A DNA stretch of 64,000 bases, taken from NCBI GenBank assembly GCA_035578905.1, contig JAQJVL010000111.1, forward strand, positions 124,001 through 188,000, written 5' to 3'. The position numbers and the translations under genes are program-made. The notes under the pieces are model-generated. The model did no database searches and was not told the origin of the DNA. It worked only from the letters and a program-made list of their open reading frames with translations. Origin of the DNA: Stictocephala bisonia. Taxonomy: Eukaryota; Arthropoda; Insecta; Hemiptera; Membracidae. Of this stretch, positions 1 to 11,588 are shown piece after piece; position 1 is the stretch's first letter; every line of letters starts with the position of its first letter.

Positions 1-612
1 TTGCAGTGCTCTTTATATGATTTTTTGTGTATAATTGTGATGGCTCTCTTTTGTATCATAAAAATTCTGTTGAGAATTGTCGCTGAAGTGTCACCCTATA
101 CAACTAGCCCATATGTCATGATGAAATGTGGCGTAATAGACTTTTTTCATTGTATTCAAGGTGACATAATTGGATAGAATTTTGAGAAAGAAACAGTCAG
201 AATTAAGTCTTTTAACAATGTAATCAATGTGAAAATTAGAAGAAAGTTTGGAGTCTACGAATACTCCTAGAAATGTTACAACATCTGTTTTGTTAGATTT
301 ATTTTGAATTTCTATAGTTTTGTTTTTAGGATTTTGGAAAGTTAATAACTGTGGTTTTGTATCATTTAATTTCAGTCCATTCACAGAGAACCAATAGCGT
401 AGTTGTTTTAAACAGGTTTTTGTTTCCCATTGGAGTGTTTCTATATACTTGGCTCTGATTACAGCGGAAGTATCATCTGCATATTGAATTAGCTTACATA
501 AGCTTGAGCCTAATTGAACACTAGAAGCCAAGTCGGAAACATATATCAAAAACAAAGTAGGACACAACATTGAGCTCTGGGTACAACAATTTTTGTTAAT
601 ATTCCAGCAAGA
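1..612 (-). pseudogene. LINE (Jockey/CR1-like) reverse transcriptase fragment
   Basis: This is a remnant of a non-LTR retrotransposon ORF2. The open part (570 down to 91) carries a FLIY-type segment near its start, the catalytic YADD box (residues 30-33, about positions 483-472), an LN-x-x-K-type segment after it, and a FLGV-x-x-D motif later. That order matches the palm and thumb of Jockey/CR1-group reverse transcriptases, which synthesise cDNA at the nicked target. The frame stops at about 91, but homology resumes in another frame from about 105 to 1, reading a QKRAI...YKEHC segment typical of the region after the palm. This implies a frameshift near 91-105. Upstream (above 570) the expected PQGS box is degraded. 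The copy continues past the left edge of the window and is inactive. The clade call is inferred from motif spacing. Confidence 0.88.
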
Positions 613-659
613 TTTTAAGTGAAGACAAAAAGTACAATTATTTATGACTAATTTTGTAA

Positions 660-692
<33 letters not shown>
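660..692. repeat. (TA)n microsatellite
   Basis: This is an uninterrupted TA dinucleotide run ending in tacatata. It lies just upstream of the reverse transcriptase fragment. Confidence 0.95.
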
Positions 693-698
<6 letters not shown>

Positions 699-2852
699 TT
701 ATTTTTACGGATAACCAGTCAATCCTTTAGTGAAAGTTTGATTTTAATTTTTATTTCTAGATAGTTAAGGGAAAACTGCATTAACTAACTTACACATTGC
801 ATTATTATTTTTATTAAATTAGCAGTATTAGATGATATTTGCTTGCATAAAGGTACTACGTGTTCTAATGTACCACGTTTACTGGTCCATATATCGGAAC
901 TATACATTTTATAAGGATTATAACGTACCAATAATTAGGTTTATGATGTCTAGAAGTCAAGAACACGTTGTTTCAGAAACTCGATAGGAAATTTTTTTCT
1001 TGAAAATTTAAAATTCTGAAATTTATAAAAATTTTGGAAAACGGAGTGTTTTCCAAAGGTTTTATAAATTTCAGAATCTTAACCACGTATTGATGTATAA
1101 ATACGACTCACTAACCGGTTTTGAGTAATAACAGTGTAAAGTTTATGTGTAGTGAAAACTAGTTCAAATTTCGTTACTTTTTTATTCCAACTAGAATAAA
1201 AATTATCAAGCATTTAAAAAAAATGCATTTAAAAATGCGTATTTCATAATGTGTGTAATTAATCTTAGAAAAAAAAGGTATGATTTGATTGTTCATTGGC
1301 CTTTTAATTTCTTAGAAAACAACCTTCAAACTTGGATACTCATAATTTCTGTGCTGACAGTAATTTAGATTTAGACAGATGATTTAGATCCAATGTGTCA
1401 ATTTAATAAAACAAACCCTTTAACATATTAATTTTTCAATTATAGTTTTATTCTTTTGTACATTTTCTCAAAAATTTGTTTTTTAAAATAATTATTTATT
1501 ATTCGATATTCTTGAGTCCGTAACGAATTTAAGAGTATTAACGGGGGGTGGTAGCGTGTCTAATGTTGAATGTAACAATAAAGTACGTACGGTACGTTTT
1601 AAAAGTTAGTGACTTCACAAAAATTAACTCACGTTACTTATTTTAGCACAATTTACGTTTTTTACACTACATACCACTTTATAAATGGAAATTATTTATA
1701 AAATTTCAAGCGTATAATTCTTAAAATGTAACTTCATTGTGCACTTACACTATCTTTACATTATCGGGCAGTTCAAAAAAATACCTAATGTAGATATTTT
1801 TGTGATGTAGACTCTACCGACTGTATACATTACTTAATAATGAGCCCAAGAACTTAAATGAATTTAGGACATATTTGAATAATTAATTTATTTTAAAGTT
1901 TTTCAAATAAAAATCGCTCAGTTACTAAATAAAAAGAAAATATATTAAAAACTTGTTTTTTTTTATTTGTTCTGTAGAAATGAATCTATTGCACATCGAC
2001 TAGTTACCAAATCGGGTTTTAATGTCCTTCTTATATTATCATGTTATTTAAGCCATCTTTGAGCGATTATATGAAATAACCTAACTTTGTTATGTAAACA
2101 AAGAGTACCAGAGTGAACACAAATTGGATTATTATTGGTTACAAACCTAATAAAGTGAACCCATAGCGATTGTAACACAGGCTTTTAGATCGTAATCCAA
2201 TATATATACAAAGCTTCCCTTAAATTATTTCAGTTCACTTTGTGTTTTATTTAGTAATATATATGTATATTTAAATATACGAAAGGCAAATCCCTAGCTG
2301 ACTCACTCATCACTAATTCTTTCTTTTCCCATGTAGGTAGAGAGCTGAAATTTCGTACAACGTTTCTTTAGGTCTTAAATAGTACAACTAAAGTATTTCC
2401 GTCTTGACATAATACTCTTAAGAGGTAGAAACCTCCCTTAAAATATTGTCCCATAAGGATAAGATTGGGTTGATTTAAGTAAATTAATAAATTTATTATT
2501 AATAAATTAATAATAAAAGCTCTTTTGTGAATAAATAAAACATGTTCATTTTCTAGGTTTTACATTATACTATTGATGCATTTTTAATATTATACTGTGA
2601 GTTTAATTTTTTTTACTGTCTACGCCAGTTGAATTTTGAACGTGTGATTCAAAAGTTGTTGAGAAACAACTGTACAAACCCCTATGGCAAATTTATATGA
2701 ACCTTCCGGGATTTGATTCCGTGACCATCTGTATACGTATATATAGGCTTGCAAGATGCCTTTTTAAACAATCAACCTATCTTTAGCTGTTAAACAAAAA
2801 ACAAATGAAATGAACACGTTTGAAATAGGCTAAGTAATACCATAGGATATTT
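693..2852. other. AT-rich intergenic sequence, no gene seen
   Basis: No open frame with codon-like structure was seen on either strand. It contains a 30-bp inverted repeat at 1013-1077 (listed separately). Around 2280-2460 a segment is laid out like the edge of a dispersed repeat, but no ends could be defined. A box-B-like stretch on the minus strand near 2700-2730 may be an eroded SINE. Confidence 0.7.
1013..1077. repeat. Imperfect 30-bp inverted repeat (hairpin)
   Basis: Arms 1013-1042 and 1048-1077 are reverse complements except for two adjacent mismatches, with a 5-nt loop (ggagt). Transcribed, this would give a stem of about 30 bp, within the size range of a small pre-miRNA-like hairpin. 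The loop is shorter than usual, however, and no conservation can be checked here. Confidence 0.85.
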
Positions 2853-3010
2853 ACACTGATAAATAGGTAGGAACGCAAGTAATGTGAGTGATATACTGTA
2901 AATAAATTTAATATTGTGATTTAACATTATACAGTTAATCTACTAGTGTTTATAGTCGAAAGTCACATGCCGAGGTGTACCGAAGCGTGCAGAGGTATCT
3001 TCTAGTATAC
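2853..3010 (+). repeat. Dispersed repeat F, copy 1
   Basis: This aligns with 14945-15145: both contain an ataaatagg start, an actgtaaataaatt block, a ctagtg-at-tttatag segment followed by tcgaaa, and a GC-richer end (gccga.., cgaag-gtgcag-gg). The class is unknown and no terminal repeats or target duplication were found. It lies upstream of a SINE and repeat E, the same order as at the second locus. Confidence 0.5.
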
Positions 3011-3187
3011 ATATAAACAGATGATGTAATAAGTTTTACTGATCTAGAGTCACTAATTGTGTTCATTACTGCAGTTACCCTCAGAGACGATTGAAATAAC
3101 AAGCTTCGTTACACTAATTATGATTACTGTACAAACTGTGTATGAACAAGGTTATATAAGTGGTTAACTTCATATATGAACACTGAG

Positions 3188-3300
3188 CTGACGTGGTGGC
3201 TATGGCTTCGGATTGCGGAGAGCAAGATCCAAGGTTCGAGTCCCCAACTAAGCTAACGGTCGGTACTTCACTCGTTGAATAACGTTCACGTCCATGTAAG
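3188..3300 (+). mobile_element. tRNA-derived SINE, family A, copy 1
   Basis: The head is tRNA-like with a strong box B (ggttcgagtcc, 3233-3243) and an eroded box A (tggctatggc). It is followed by a non-tRNA body, agctaacgg-cggtacttcactcgttgaataa, shared with 16190-16300. RNA polymerase III internal promoters of this type drive SINE transcription, and mobilisation uses a partner LINE. No clear poly(A) or simple tail remains, so the copy is old. Confidence 0.75.
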
Positions 3301-3504
3301 TGAAGTTAAAAAATGTATACATATATACTTGTTTTACGAATGGATTTTAATAAAATCTTGTTTACATGGATTTAAGAACTCTATAGTATTGATATAATTA
3401 GAGTGATCAGCAACAGTGTATAGAAAGTAGATGTTCCAAAGTGTACAATCTAGCTCCTAGTAAAGAGATAAACGCTTTGATTTTCACTAATCGGAAGTAA
3501 TTTA

Positions 3505-3632
3505 CGCAACACAAGTTTGGTAAACACGAGGGCTGGTACTTTACAAACTTCATTCATCAGAAACTTCACAAACTTCAAACGGAACATTACAGTTTATTCA
3601 TTACATTTCACTAATTAAATACTCATGAAAGG
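3505..3632 (+). repeat. Dispersed repeat E, copy 1
   Basis: This shares acaagtttgg-aacacg, ttcaaacgg-attacagttta and ttactaattaa blocks with 42668-42795, and the last two blocks with 17395-17495. It is non-coding and unclassified, with no recognised terminal structure. Confidence 0.65.
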
Positions 3633-3730
3633 ATTTTAGTTATTTAACTTAATGATCTACGTAAATTTACATAGAACCACTATGGATTGTCAAGATTAAC
3701 CATACATTTTGTCAATATATATGTTTGTTT

Positions 3731-3986
3731 GCAATACCACTGTAAGTGTATGAACGGGTGGGTCGGTCAATGCCACTGTACGTGTATGGGCGGGGTGTGG
3801 GTCAATGCCACTGTACATGTATGGGCGGGCGGGTGGGTCAACAGCACTGTACGTGTACGGGCGGGGTGTGGGTCAATGCCACTGTACGTGTATGGGCGGC
3901 GGGTGGGTCAATGCCACTGTACGTGTATGGGCGGCGGGTGGATCCATGCCACTGTACATGTATGGACGGGCGGGTGGGTCTGCAAT
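3731..3986 (+). repeat. 36-bp GC-rich minisatellite, locus 1 (about 7 units)
   Basis: The unit core is ccactgtacgtgtatgggcgg followed by a g/t-rich linker ending in gtc. It is GC-rich in an AT-rich setting. Because the period is near a multiple of three, overlapping frames stay open on both strands; these are not genes. The unit is related to the larger array at 14080-14787. Confidence 0.95.
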
Positions 3987-5005
3987 CAAACTAGCGGCTT
4001 CAATAAACTCCAACGATTGGCGTTCCCCCCCCCCCCCACCAAAACTCAGAACGCTGACCACCGTGCCACTAGCGATCGTAAGTTGCAGAGCTGACTGTTC
4101 AGAGGCCAGACATAGCCATCCGTCTTATTATTTGTATTTTTGAATAACCTATTTTTTATATTAAATTCCAAACGACAATTATAACTGTGTAGACTAATGA
4201 GGAGAGCTGTGTTAATGAGCCTGTACTTGTCGCACACACACACTTCACTTTGTCGATTATTCCCAATTACGTAAGTCAATAGTCTTGACAAAGAGGAATG
4301 CAAACAAAGACATTCCATCCTTAATTTCACAAGTATTTCGGAACAAAATGACTGCTATTGCTTATTTTAAAAATATACCTTAGTTTTAAATCATACTAAT
4401 TTAGTTAATTAACATTATTAATTCGGTACAATTTATGTTTCTGATTTGAAATAACAAGATCGTGAAAAAAGCTAACGGCCATTGATTATTTATTTAAAAT
4501 ATAGCAAAACTGGCTTTAAATTGTTAAAAAATTGTCGACTCAGTACAGTAGAGACAGGACCGTAGAGCTGACGTCTGGTTCGAGCATGCGCATCAATGGA
4601 TTTCCATCTCCAACGAAAGTTTTACATTCATATCAATAAATAAACATCTCGTAAAGAACAAAATCAGCTGTTTTTGTTTTCTTCGTATATGTTTTTATTA
4701 TTTAAAGATTGCTTACATTTATATTTAATTAAAAAATCGTATGTTAATGCTTTAATAAAACGTATTATATAAATCACTGAATTTCGTGGAGTAAACTATG
4801 TTGACACAAGCACCATTCAACAAACTATATAAACATAGCAGCCAACCTAAATCATATCTAAGGCTAGATTTTGAAGACGCTGTACACAATAGACGTAGGA
4901 GATATATGGTGGGGGATATTCACTACCTTTCCTACACGCCTATAACCATGACCCGGTCTGTGCAATTCTTTGCATATTGAAATAGTTTTTAAGTGCTGTA
5001 GTATA
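3987..5005. other. Intergenic, no gene seen
   Basis: A poly-C run lies at about 4025-4037, just after the minisatellite. The rest is AT-rich, and the short open frames at 4046-4330 and 4798-4980 show no recognisable domains. Confidence 0.7.
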
Positions 5006-5225
5006 TTAATCAGTCCAGAATGTCCATATTTTCCATAAGAGCTTTAGTTCTTTCGCTTTAGGTTTATTTATAGAAGGAACTAATAGCAATAATTGTTTGA
5101 ACTTATATAGTCCATTACGACAATTCCAAAATATATCTGATCGATGATTAAGGAGAAAGTGACTAACTAAAGAGTCAGGTAGTTCATCGAGTATTCATAA
5201 AGGGATGTGTTTATTAATAACAGCC
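5006..5225 (-). pseudogene. Coding-like remnant of unknown origin
   Basis: Read on the minus strand from 5225 to a stop at 5006, one frame gives a protein-like sequence broken by a single in-frame TGA near 5195. It includes DELPDSLVSHF, an NHRSDIFWN segment and a tryptophan-rich end (LLWKIWTFWTD). I do not recognise the family. It directly abuts a plus-strand LINE fragment. It may be another transposon piece, a decayed host exon, or chance openness in AT-rich DNA. Confidence 0.3.
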
Positions 5226-5307
5226 TCATTGGCAACGAATATACTGATCTCCTTGCTGAGTCGGGAGCGACTCCATTTGTAGGGCCCGAACTATAATAGT
5301 ATGTGGC
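5226..5307 (+). pseudogene. RNase H-type LINE remnant, left part (split by a MITE)
   Basis: The plus-strand frame at 5231 reads GNEYTDLLAESGATPF, closely matching the GNE-x-AD-x-LA-x-G motif at the end of the RNase H domain of I-group LINEs. The intact-frame relative at 45520-46709 has GNEQADALAREGALKPF. Two stop codons follow. Homology resumes at 6038 after the hAT-like insertion. Confidence 0.7.
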
Positions 5308-6045
5308 ATTGGACTAGTGATGAGACGAGTCGAGTACTAGAGCGACTCGAGTCAATCGTACTCGAGTACACACCTAACTCGAGTACTGGTCTCGAGCTCA
5401 AAGTACTCGGTGTCCTCGTCGTGGCTGAGGGGTGGGGAGCGTAGAGCTATTCGAGTCAGATTCTGAACTCGCCATTTTTAATTCTGTAAAAGAGACCGAG
5501 TCCGAGTTCAAACTGAAGAGATCGAGTCAGCTAAAAATGTAGGGCGAGCACAGTACAGACCTAACCTAACTCAGTTAAATTTAAGAACTTTATAAAACTG
5601 TTTTAAACGATTCTGCATATGATGTTAGTTTAATATGTAATTGTATGGTAATCAATCCATAAACAATACGACATTTTACTACATTTTAATATGATAATAA
5701 TAATCCTAGTCTTAACCCTCGAGCCGACAGTTTTAAAAACTCTTGGATGGAGAAAATATATGTAACAATTTTAGATCGTGATAGTAATTTATTATTTTTA
5801 ATGGTACTAACCATTTATAAAACAAACATAACAGTTAACAATTTTAGATGTTACAATACAAAATGAATTACCAAATGAAAACCTAAAACAAATAATCATA
5901 AACTAAAACCGTCGTGAACCTCTGTTTCCATATTGGTAATACTTCGTCAAAAAGACGGAAGATTTCGGACCAAGTCCAAGATGTAATTGCTGAGCGAGTC
6001 CAGCGAGTACTTTGTACTCGCCTCGTCTCATCACTATATTGGACT
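5308..6045. mobile_element. hAT-like non-autonomous DNA transposon (MITE) with target duplication
   Basis: The terminal inverted repeats begin TAGTGATGAGACGAG-CGAGTAC at both ends (5315 rightwards; 6036 leftwards on the complement). The element is flanked by the 8-bp direct repeat attggact at 5308-5315 and 6038-6045. An 8-bp duplication and A/T-AGTGATG ends are characteristic of hAT transposons. The left subterminal region is packed with CTCGAG/GAGTAC motifs, possible transposase-binding repeats. The interior of about 720 bp has no transposase, so it would depend on a helper. It sits inside an older LINE remnant. Confidence 0.85.
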
Positions 6046-6372
6046 TACCACTGCCATAACTGAAATACTTACCTTGGCGAGAAACCGTCACCAAAGCAGC
6101 GGTCTCAAGCTGTCTTTGCAAAATATCTGGAGAGGCACCTCATCATCAAATCACTTATCATCATGAATCAGAATGACGTCAGGATGGTTATTGCTTAATA
6201 CTAGACACGGCCACTTCAGGAAACATGGAAAAGATCGATATCTACAAAGAAGACACCAGTTGCTGGCTCTGTCATGAGGCTCTTGAGTTTCCTAACACCT
6301 GTTAACTGAGTGCGATGCTCTGGAACTCAGGGGAAGGGGAATTTTCGGGACTGAGCTCTCGGGGAAAATAAT
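6038..6372 (+). pseudogene. RNase H-type LINE remnant, right part with CCHC motif
   Basis: Pieces in shifted frames read NDVRMVIA, TRHGHFRKH, a cysteine motif SCWLCHEALEFP, and HLLTECDALE. These are the post-RNase H spacer and the C-x2-C...H-x4-C knuckle that closes ORF2 in I-group LINEs. At least two frameshifts are present. The order and spacing match 46370-46500 of the better preserved copy in this window. Confidence 0.75.
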
Positions 6373-7263
6373 GTTAGAATTCTAGGAAAAAGATAATTGT
6401 TATTTTTATTTATAGTTAAAACATATAAGAGCGAATATGTATTGGGATGAGTGTAGACGAACGAGTTGGTCAGAGTTGGTAAATAAGATTTACATATTTT
6501 AAATAGTTTTATAGTCTGGGAAGTCTATTGGGTACTGCATATCGTAGAATATGAACCACGTAGACTATGTAGTATAGGTCTGATGTCATACATTCGACAA
6601 GTCTGATCTTCCATGGAAATCATCCGGATCCATCGATGTATACTATACATCGATGTCCGGATCTTGCCCCCCCTCCTCAATATGGATACCTAACGTGTTT
6701 ACGGTAATATTCATGCTGATAGCAATCATTAAATGGTCACTGTTTAAGTACTAAGAGGTCCAGAACGGAAACTATTAACCGTTTCAACATTCAGCCCCAA
6801 CAGAACTGCCTTAATATCGGTAATGATATAATCCAGGAAGTTGAACGATATTTTACATAGCTAATTTATGTGACCATCATTTGAAAAGCAATTTCACTGG
6901 TATTTAGGGATTTAAGAAAGCTATAACTTCGACCTTTATGACAAGTTTTAGTTAAAAAAAAAAAAAAACTATTTTAGACACAGTGATTTTTCTTTTTTAC
7001 TTTAAATTAAAGTAAACTGCAAAACAAATAATTATTTATTTTTTATTTTCACGTTTCACCACATGTTTTAATTACCGAGGAAAAAAGGTTAACACCAAAT
7101 ACAGATCACCTGATCAAGTAAAAGTAGTGTGTGCTACACTCTCAAGGTGAAATGTAGAACTACAATAAATCAAAACATATACAGTACTGTTGTTGTGAGA
7201 ACTTCAATCTGCTTATGGCATGTGAAACTACATTAAACCACACAGTCATATGTTTTTTGTAAA
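6373..7263. other. Intergenic, no gene seen
   Basis: A perfect 12-bp palindrome with a 1-nt centre lies at 6631-6655, flanked on each side by tccggatc-like sequence. There is a poly-A run at about 6954-6967. The segment 6420-6480, read on the minus strand, resembles the tail of SINE family C (tctacactcat, catattcgc), but it is short. Confidence 0.65.
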
Positions 7264-7452
7264 CAATTCAGATTCTCCATTTGAATAACATGGGATCTTT
7301 AGGAGCCCGTGGGGCGGGACCCTGTGGACGGATCTGCATCAAACTTCACAGAAATCATCTCGGGAGTATACAGGACAACATCCTAAAGTTTCATGGTGAT
7401 CGGTTGGATGGTTTGGCAGCGCATAAACTTCAAATATACAAACATCCTCTTT

Positions 7453-7508
<56 letters not shown>
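7264..7508 (+). mobile_element. Dispersed repeat tail ending in a (TA)n run
   Basis: A block of the kind aagtttcatggtgatcggttgg...aaacatcctcttttataaata runs straight into a TA microsatellite (7456-7508). This layout is common at 3' ends of arthropod RTE/SINE-like repeats. No second copy in the window defines its ends, so the class is inferred. Confidence 0.4.
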
Positions 7509-7510
<2 letters not shown>

Positions 7511-8702
7511 AAAATAGCATACCTAAGAGTTTTGTTGGACTATATGTAGAAATAATCTGTAGCATGTTTTAGGATAGCTAGCCTATTGATGACTAATGTA
7601 TACATAAAGTCGTTATTTTAATACACTGCTCAAATAAATTAAAATAAAATAATAAGAAAGACATATCATTTAAAATGGCATATTTAGGTCTATTTTAAAA
7701 TTATTTAGTTTTTTTCATTCGAGATCCATCTTAAATTCACTCAAATTCAACCATTCTAAAAAATTCCTTGGTCAACAAATATACACTGCTACGGTATATT
7801 TAATAAAAACTGACCATTTTATATATACTAAAACGTTAAAGAACTTATTAATATTTACTCAGAGTATAGAAACATTTTGTTCAAATATATAAAAACAAAT
7901 ACTGTATTAGCACTGAGACCTGCAGTTAAAGGCAAATGGCTAATTTTCATTTTAACATAATTAAACGTAAATTCATGATCATCGTCAAACTCAGGCTATG
8001 CCTTGACATTGAATTTCCAGAGTTAACCAATCGCTCCTCTAAAATAGCAATTTTGTTTTTGGAAATTTAAGTTTTAATGATCCAAGTTTGTGTTTGAAAA
8101 GTTTGACGTACGTCTTGACGTATGTTTCCTGAACTGTTGAAATGAGCTACAAGTTATTCGTGTCTATTTTCAAGGTGAAGAGTTTAAGAGTTTATGCAGT
8201 GAAGCACCAGGTGAGATATAAAAGTAGTTTACCACTTATTGAAGAATTAATAAATTTTGTAGTAAAAGCTACTCTGTTTGTGAATTAATAGGTCTTGTGT
8301 ATTTTGTAATTATTGTACAATTTTTTATCGTTTATTTGTAAGTTGAGGAAAGTCAAATTTCCAACTTTTATCTTCGCTAGATTTTTTTATTATTATTGCA
8401 GTCTTTTTAACTAATGTCTAAACCATTTAACAGAACAATAAAGATCTTAATCTCTTTTACAAGACCTAAATCGTAGAATTTTAGCGTTGTAAAATAAGTA
8501 CTGTAAATATCTGGCAATCAGACAGGATATAATTGTTTCTGATTTTTTTAATTTGCTTAACGAGCAATATTCTGTTTTTCGAGAATCAGTTTTAAATGTT
8601 TACATTTTTAAATGGTAATCCTTTAATTCCGATAGTATGAATTCGGATCACCAATCCAGTCGACATACGCAATGACACAATCTGTCCATATGGAGGTAAT
8701 GC
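7509..8702. other. AT-rich intergenic sequence, no gene seen
   Basis: No convincing coding frame, RNA gene or repeat boundary was found. A short palindromic stretch gacgtacgtc lies near 8104. Confidence 0.7.
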
Positions 8703-9700
8703 AAAATTCAGATCATAACAATTGGGATTAACCTTTGATAGCGAGCTTCACGTATCCAACGCACTTGAGTGCCGCTTCCCGGTTCATAATGACTCCAAAC
8801 AGGGTGAATCATACCTAGTGAATCATAAAATTGGGACTAACCTTTGATAGCGAGCTTCACGTATCCAACGCACTTCAGTGCCACCTCCCGGTTCACAATG
8901 ACTCCAAGCAAGGTATAATACCAGACTACCTAGTGAATCATAACAATTGGGATTAACCTTTGATAGTGAGCTTCACGTATCCAACACACTTGAGTGCCGC
9001 CTCCCGGTTCATAATGACTCCAAACAGGGTGAATCATACCTAATGAATCATAAAATTGGGACTAACCTTTGATAGCGAGCTCCACGTATCCAACGCACTT
9101 CAGTGCCACCTCCCGGTTCACAATGACCCCAAACAAGGTATAATACCGGACTACCTAGTGAATCATAACAATTGGGATTAACCTTTGATAGCGAGCTTCA
9201 CGTATCCAACGCACTTGAGTGCCGCCTCCCGGTTCATAATGACTCCAAACAGAGTGAATCATACCTAGTGAATCATAAAATTGGGAAGTGCCACCTCCCG
9301 GTTCATAATGACTCCAAACAGGGTATAATACCGGACTACCTAGTGAATCATAACAATTGGGATTAACTTTTGATAGCGAGCTTCACGTATCCAACGCACT
9401 TGAGTGCCGCCTCCCGGTTCACAATGACTCCAAACAGGGTATAATACCGGACTACCTAGTGAATCATAACAATTGGGATTAACCTTTGATTGCGAGCTTC
9501 ACGTATCCAACGCACTTGAGTGCCGCCTCCCGCTCCACATTGACTCCAAACACAGGGTATAATACCGGACTACCTAGTGAATCATAACAATTCAGATTAA
9601 CCTTTGATAGCGAGCTCCACGTATCCAACGCACTTCAGTGCCGCCTCCCGGTTCACAATGACTCCAAACAGGGTATAATACCGTACTACCTAGTGAATTT
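8703..9700 (+). repeat. Satellite array with alternating ~109/116-bp units
   Basis: About eight units are anchored on acctttgatag-gagcttcacg. Anchor starts at 8731, 8840, 8956, 9065, 9181, 9366, 9482 and 9600 give spacings of 109, 116, 109, 116, 185, 116 and 118. The first half is therefore a dimer-based higher-order repeat of 225 bp. One junction near 9281 contains a partial unit. The open frame at 9172-9366 is an artefact of the array. Confidence 0.95.
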
Positions 9701-10228
9701 CTCTTTATCAAATAGAAGCTTTGAACAGAGTTTTTATTTAAAAAAATTAAAGTGTACCTAGTGAACAACATTTTCAAAGCTTATTTTAATTCCAGTTCAG
9801 TGCCGAGCCTGAAATATTTAATTCACTTCTTCGCTTGTAATGTAAGGTATTTAAGTTTTTATCTTTAACTAATTATTTCTGGAATAATACATCAAAATAG
9901 ATATATAGTATTTTTCATAAACTTTTTCGGCCGTGCGTAGCATAAACAGTTAAGATATGTCAGATCTTTGCAAATGAAATGTTACTTTAAAAATGCTGGT
10001 AAATAAGGATACATAATAAAACATTTTATGCATGCAAGTTGTAGTATAACATGTTTTGTAAGTTCATGTCACCAAACGTACACAACACATTTCAGTTAAT
10101 TCCATAGCTGTACATCAACAACTTATATAAACCATAAACTACCAAGAGCACACACCGTTAACATTAACTCGCTTACTCTGTAACCCTGCACAATGCAGTC
10201 CCCTCCTCTTGTGTTGGGAAGTTTTCCC
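9701..10228. other. Spacer between two arrays, no gene seen
   Basis: This is AT-rich. The last 60 bp or so (from about 10190) already resemble a degenerate first unit of the following array. Confidence 0.65.
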
Positions 10229-10932
10229 CATAAATTAGCTTTCTCTGTAACCTACACGTGTTGTTACCACTTCTAGTCTTGATAAGTGATCGTAAACTAG
10301 GTTCCTCTTAACTGATGTGGTTTTGTCTCCGCCGGTGATGTCTGTAAGTACCCATAAACCTTCCTCTGTAACCTACACGTGTCGTTACCACTTCTAGTGT
10401 TGATAAGTGATCGTAAATTAGATTCTTCTTAACTGACGTGGTTTTGTCTCCGCCTGTGATGTTTGTAAGTGTCCATAAATTAGCTTTCTCTGTACCCTAC
10501 ACGTGTTGTTACCGCTTCTAGTAATGATAAGTGTTCGTAAACTAGATTCCTCTTAGCTGAAATGCTTTTGTCTCCGCCTGTGATGTTTGTAAGTGCCCAT
10601 AAATTAGCTTTCTCTGTAACCTACACGTGTTGTTACAACTTCTAGTGATGATACGTGTTCGTAAACTAGGTTCCTCTTAACTGAGTAAGTGTTCATAAAT
10701 TAGCTTTCTCTGTACCCTACACGTGTATTTACCACTTCTAGTGTTGATAAGTGTTCGTAAACTAAATTCCTCTTAACTGACGTGGTTTTGTCCGCTTGTG
10801 ATGTTTGTAAGTGTCCATAAATTAGCTTTCTCTGTAACCTACACGTGTTGTTACTACTTCTAGTGTTGATAAGTGTTCGTAAACTAGGTTCCTTTTAACT
10901 GACATGGTTTTGTCTCCGCCTGTGATGTTTAT
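10229..10932 (+). repeat. Tandem array of ~123-bp units (about 6 copies)
   Basis: The anchor cctacacgtg recurs at 10251, 10372, 10496, 10620, 10716 and 10838, so the unit is 121-124 bp with one 96-bp deletion unit. The unit includes ataaattagctttctctgta and cttctagtgttgataagtg. It is non-coding. Confidence 0.93.
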
Positions 10933-11585
10933 AACTAATTTCCTCTGCAAACTACCTCTCATGTTGGTATGTATTATACTAGCTCTCTCTCTTCAACCTT
11001 GCACAAAATTGGACCTACTTCTTATGTTATGCTCTGCAAGGTAAGTGGTTACAGATCACCTTTCTATGTAACTTTTCACGGTGTTTTCTATCACTCCCTT
11101 TGGACGTTTCCTTATAAATTTATCTCGTTAACTACATTTTGATTCTCTACAACGTTGCCTCAAGCTTTAGTTTCTGGTCTGTATAAAAACTCAAATTTAA
11201 GGTTTTAATGTGGGAAAGGAGATGGATATTATAGCTTTTGGCATTAAGTTGTCTGAATCACACGTCACTATCAGACCATGGTTACATGTTAAAGTACCCA
11301 AGATAAATTCGGAGAGTCTTACTCAAATTTATACGTGACAGATTCGCAAAAAATAAACGTAAAACACTATATACAAATACAAGCGGAATAATGACATCAA
11401 AAGGAATATGAGGATGAACTTATTCTGGTTCTTGTTTATCCATGAATCAAACGTTTCTCTAAACGAAATATATTTTATATAATATTAGATACACTTGATG
11501 TTTGTTTGAGAATGGGTTAGCTTTGTGGGGTCATTCAAGTTTTGTACAGGAAGTTTTTAATTTAAAAAAAGTAATTATAATAATA
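10933..11585. other. Intergenic, no gene seen
   Basis: No recognisable open frame or repeat boundary was found. The coding remnant that follows starts near 11589. Confidence 0.65.
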
Positions 11586-11588
11586 ATT

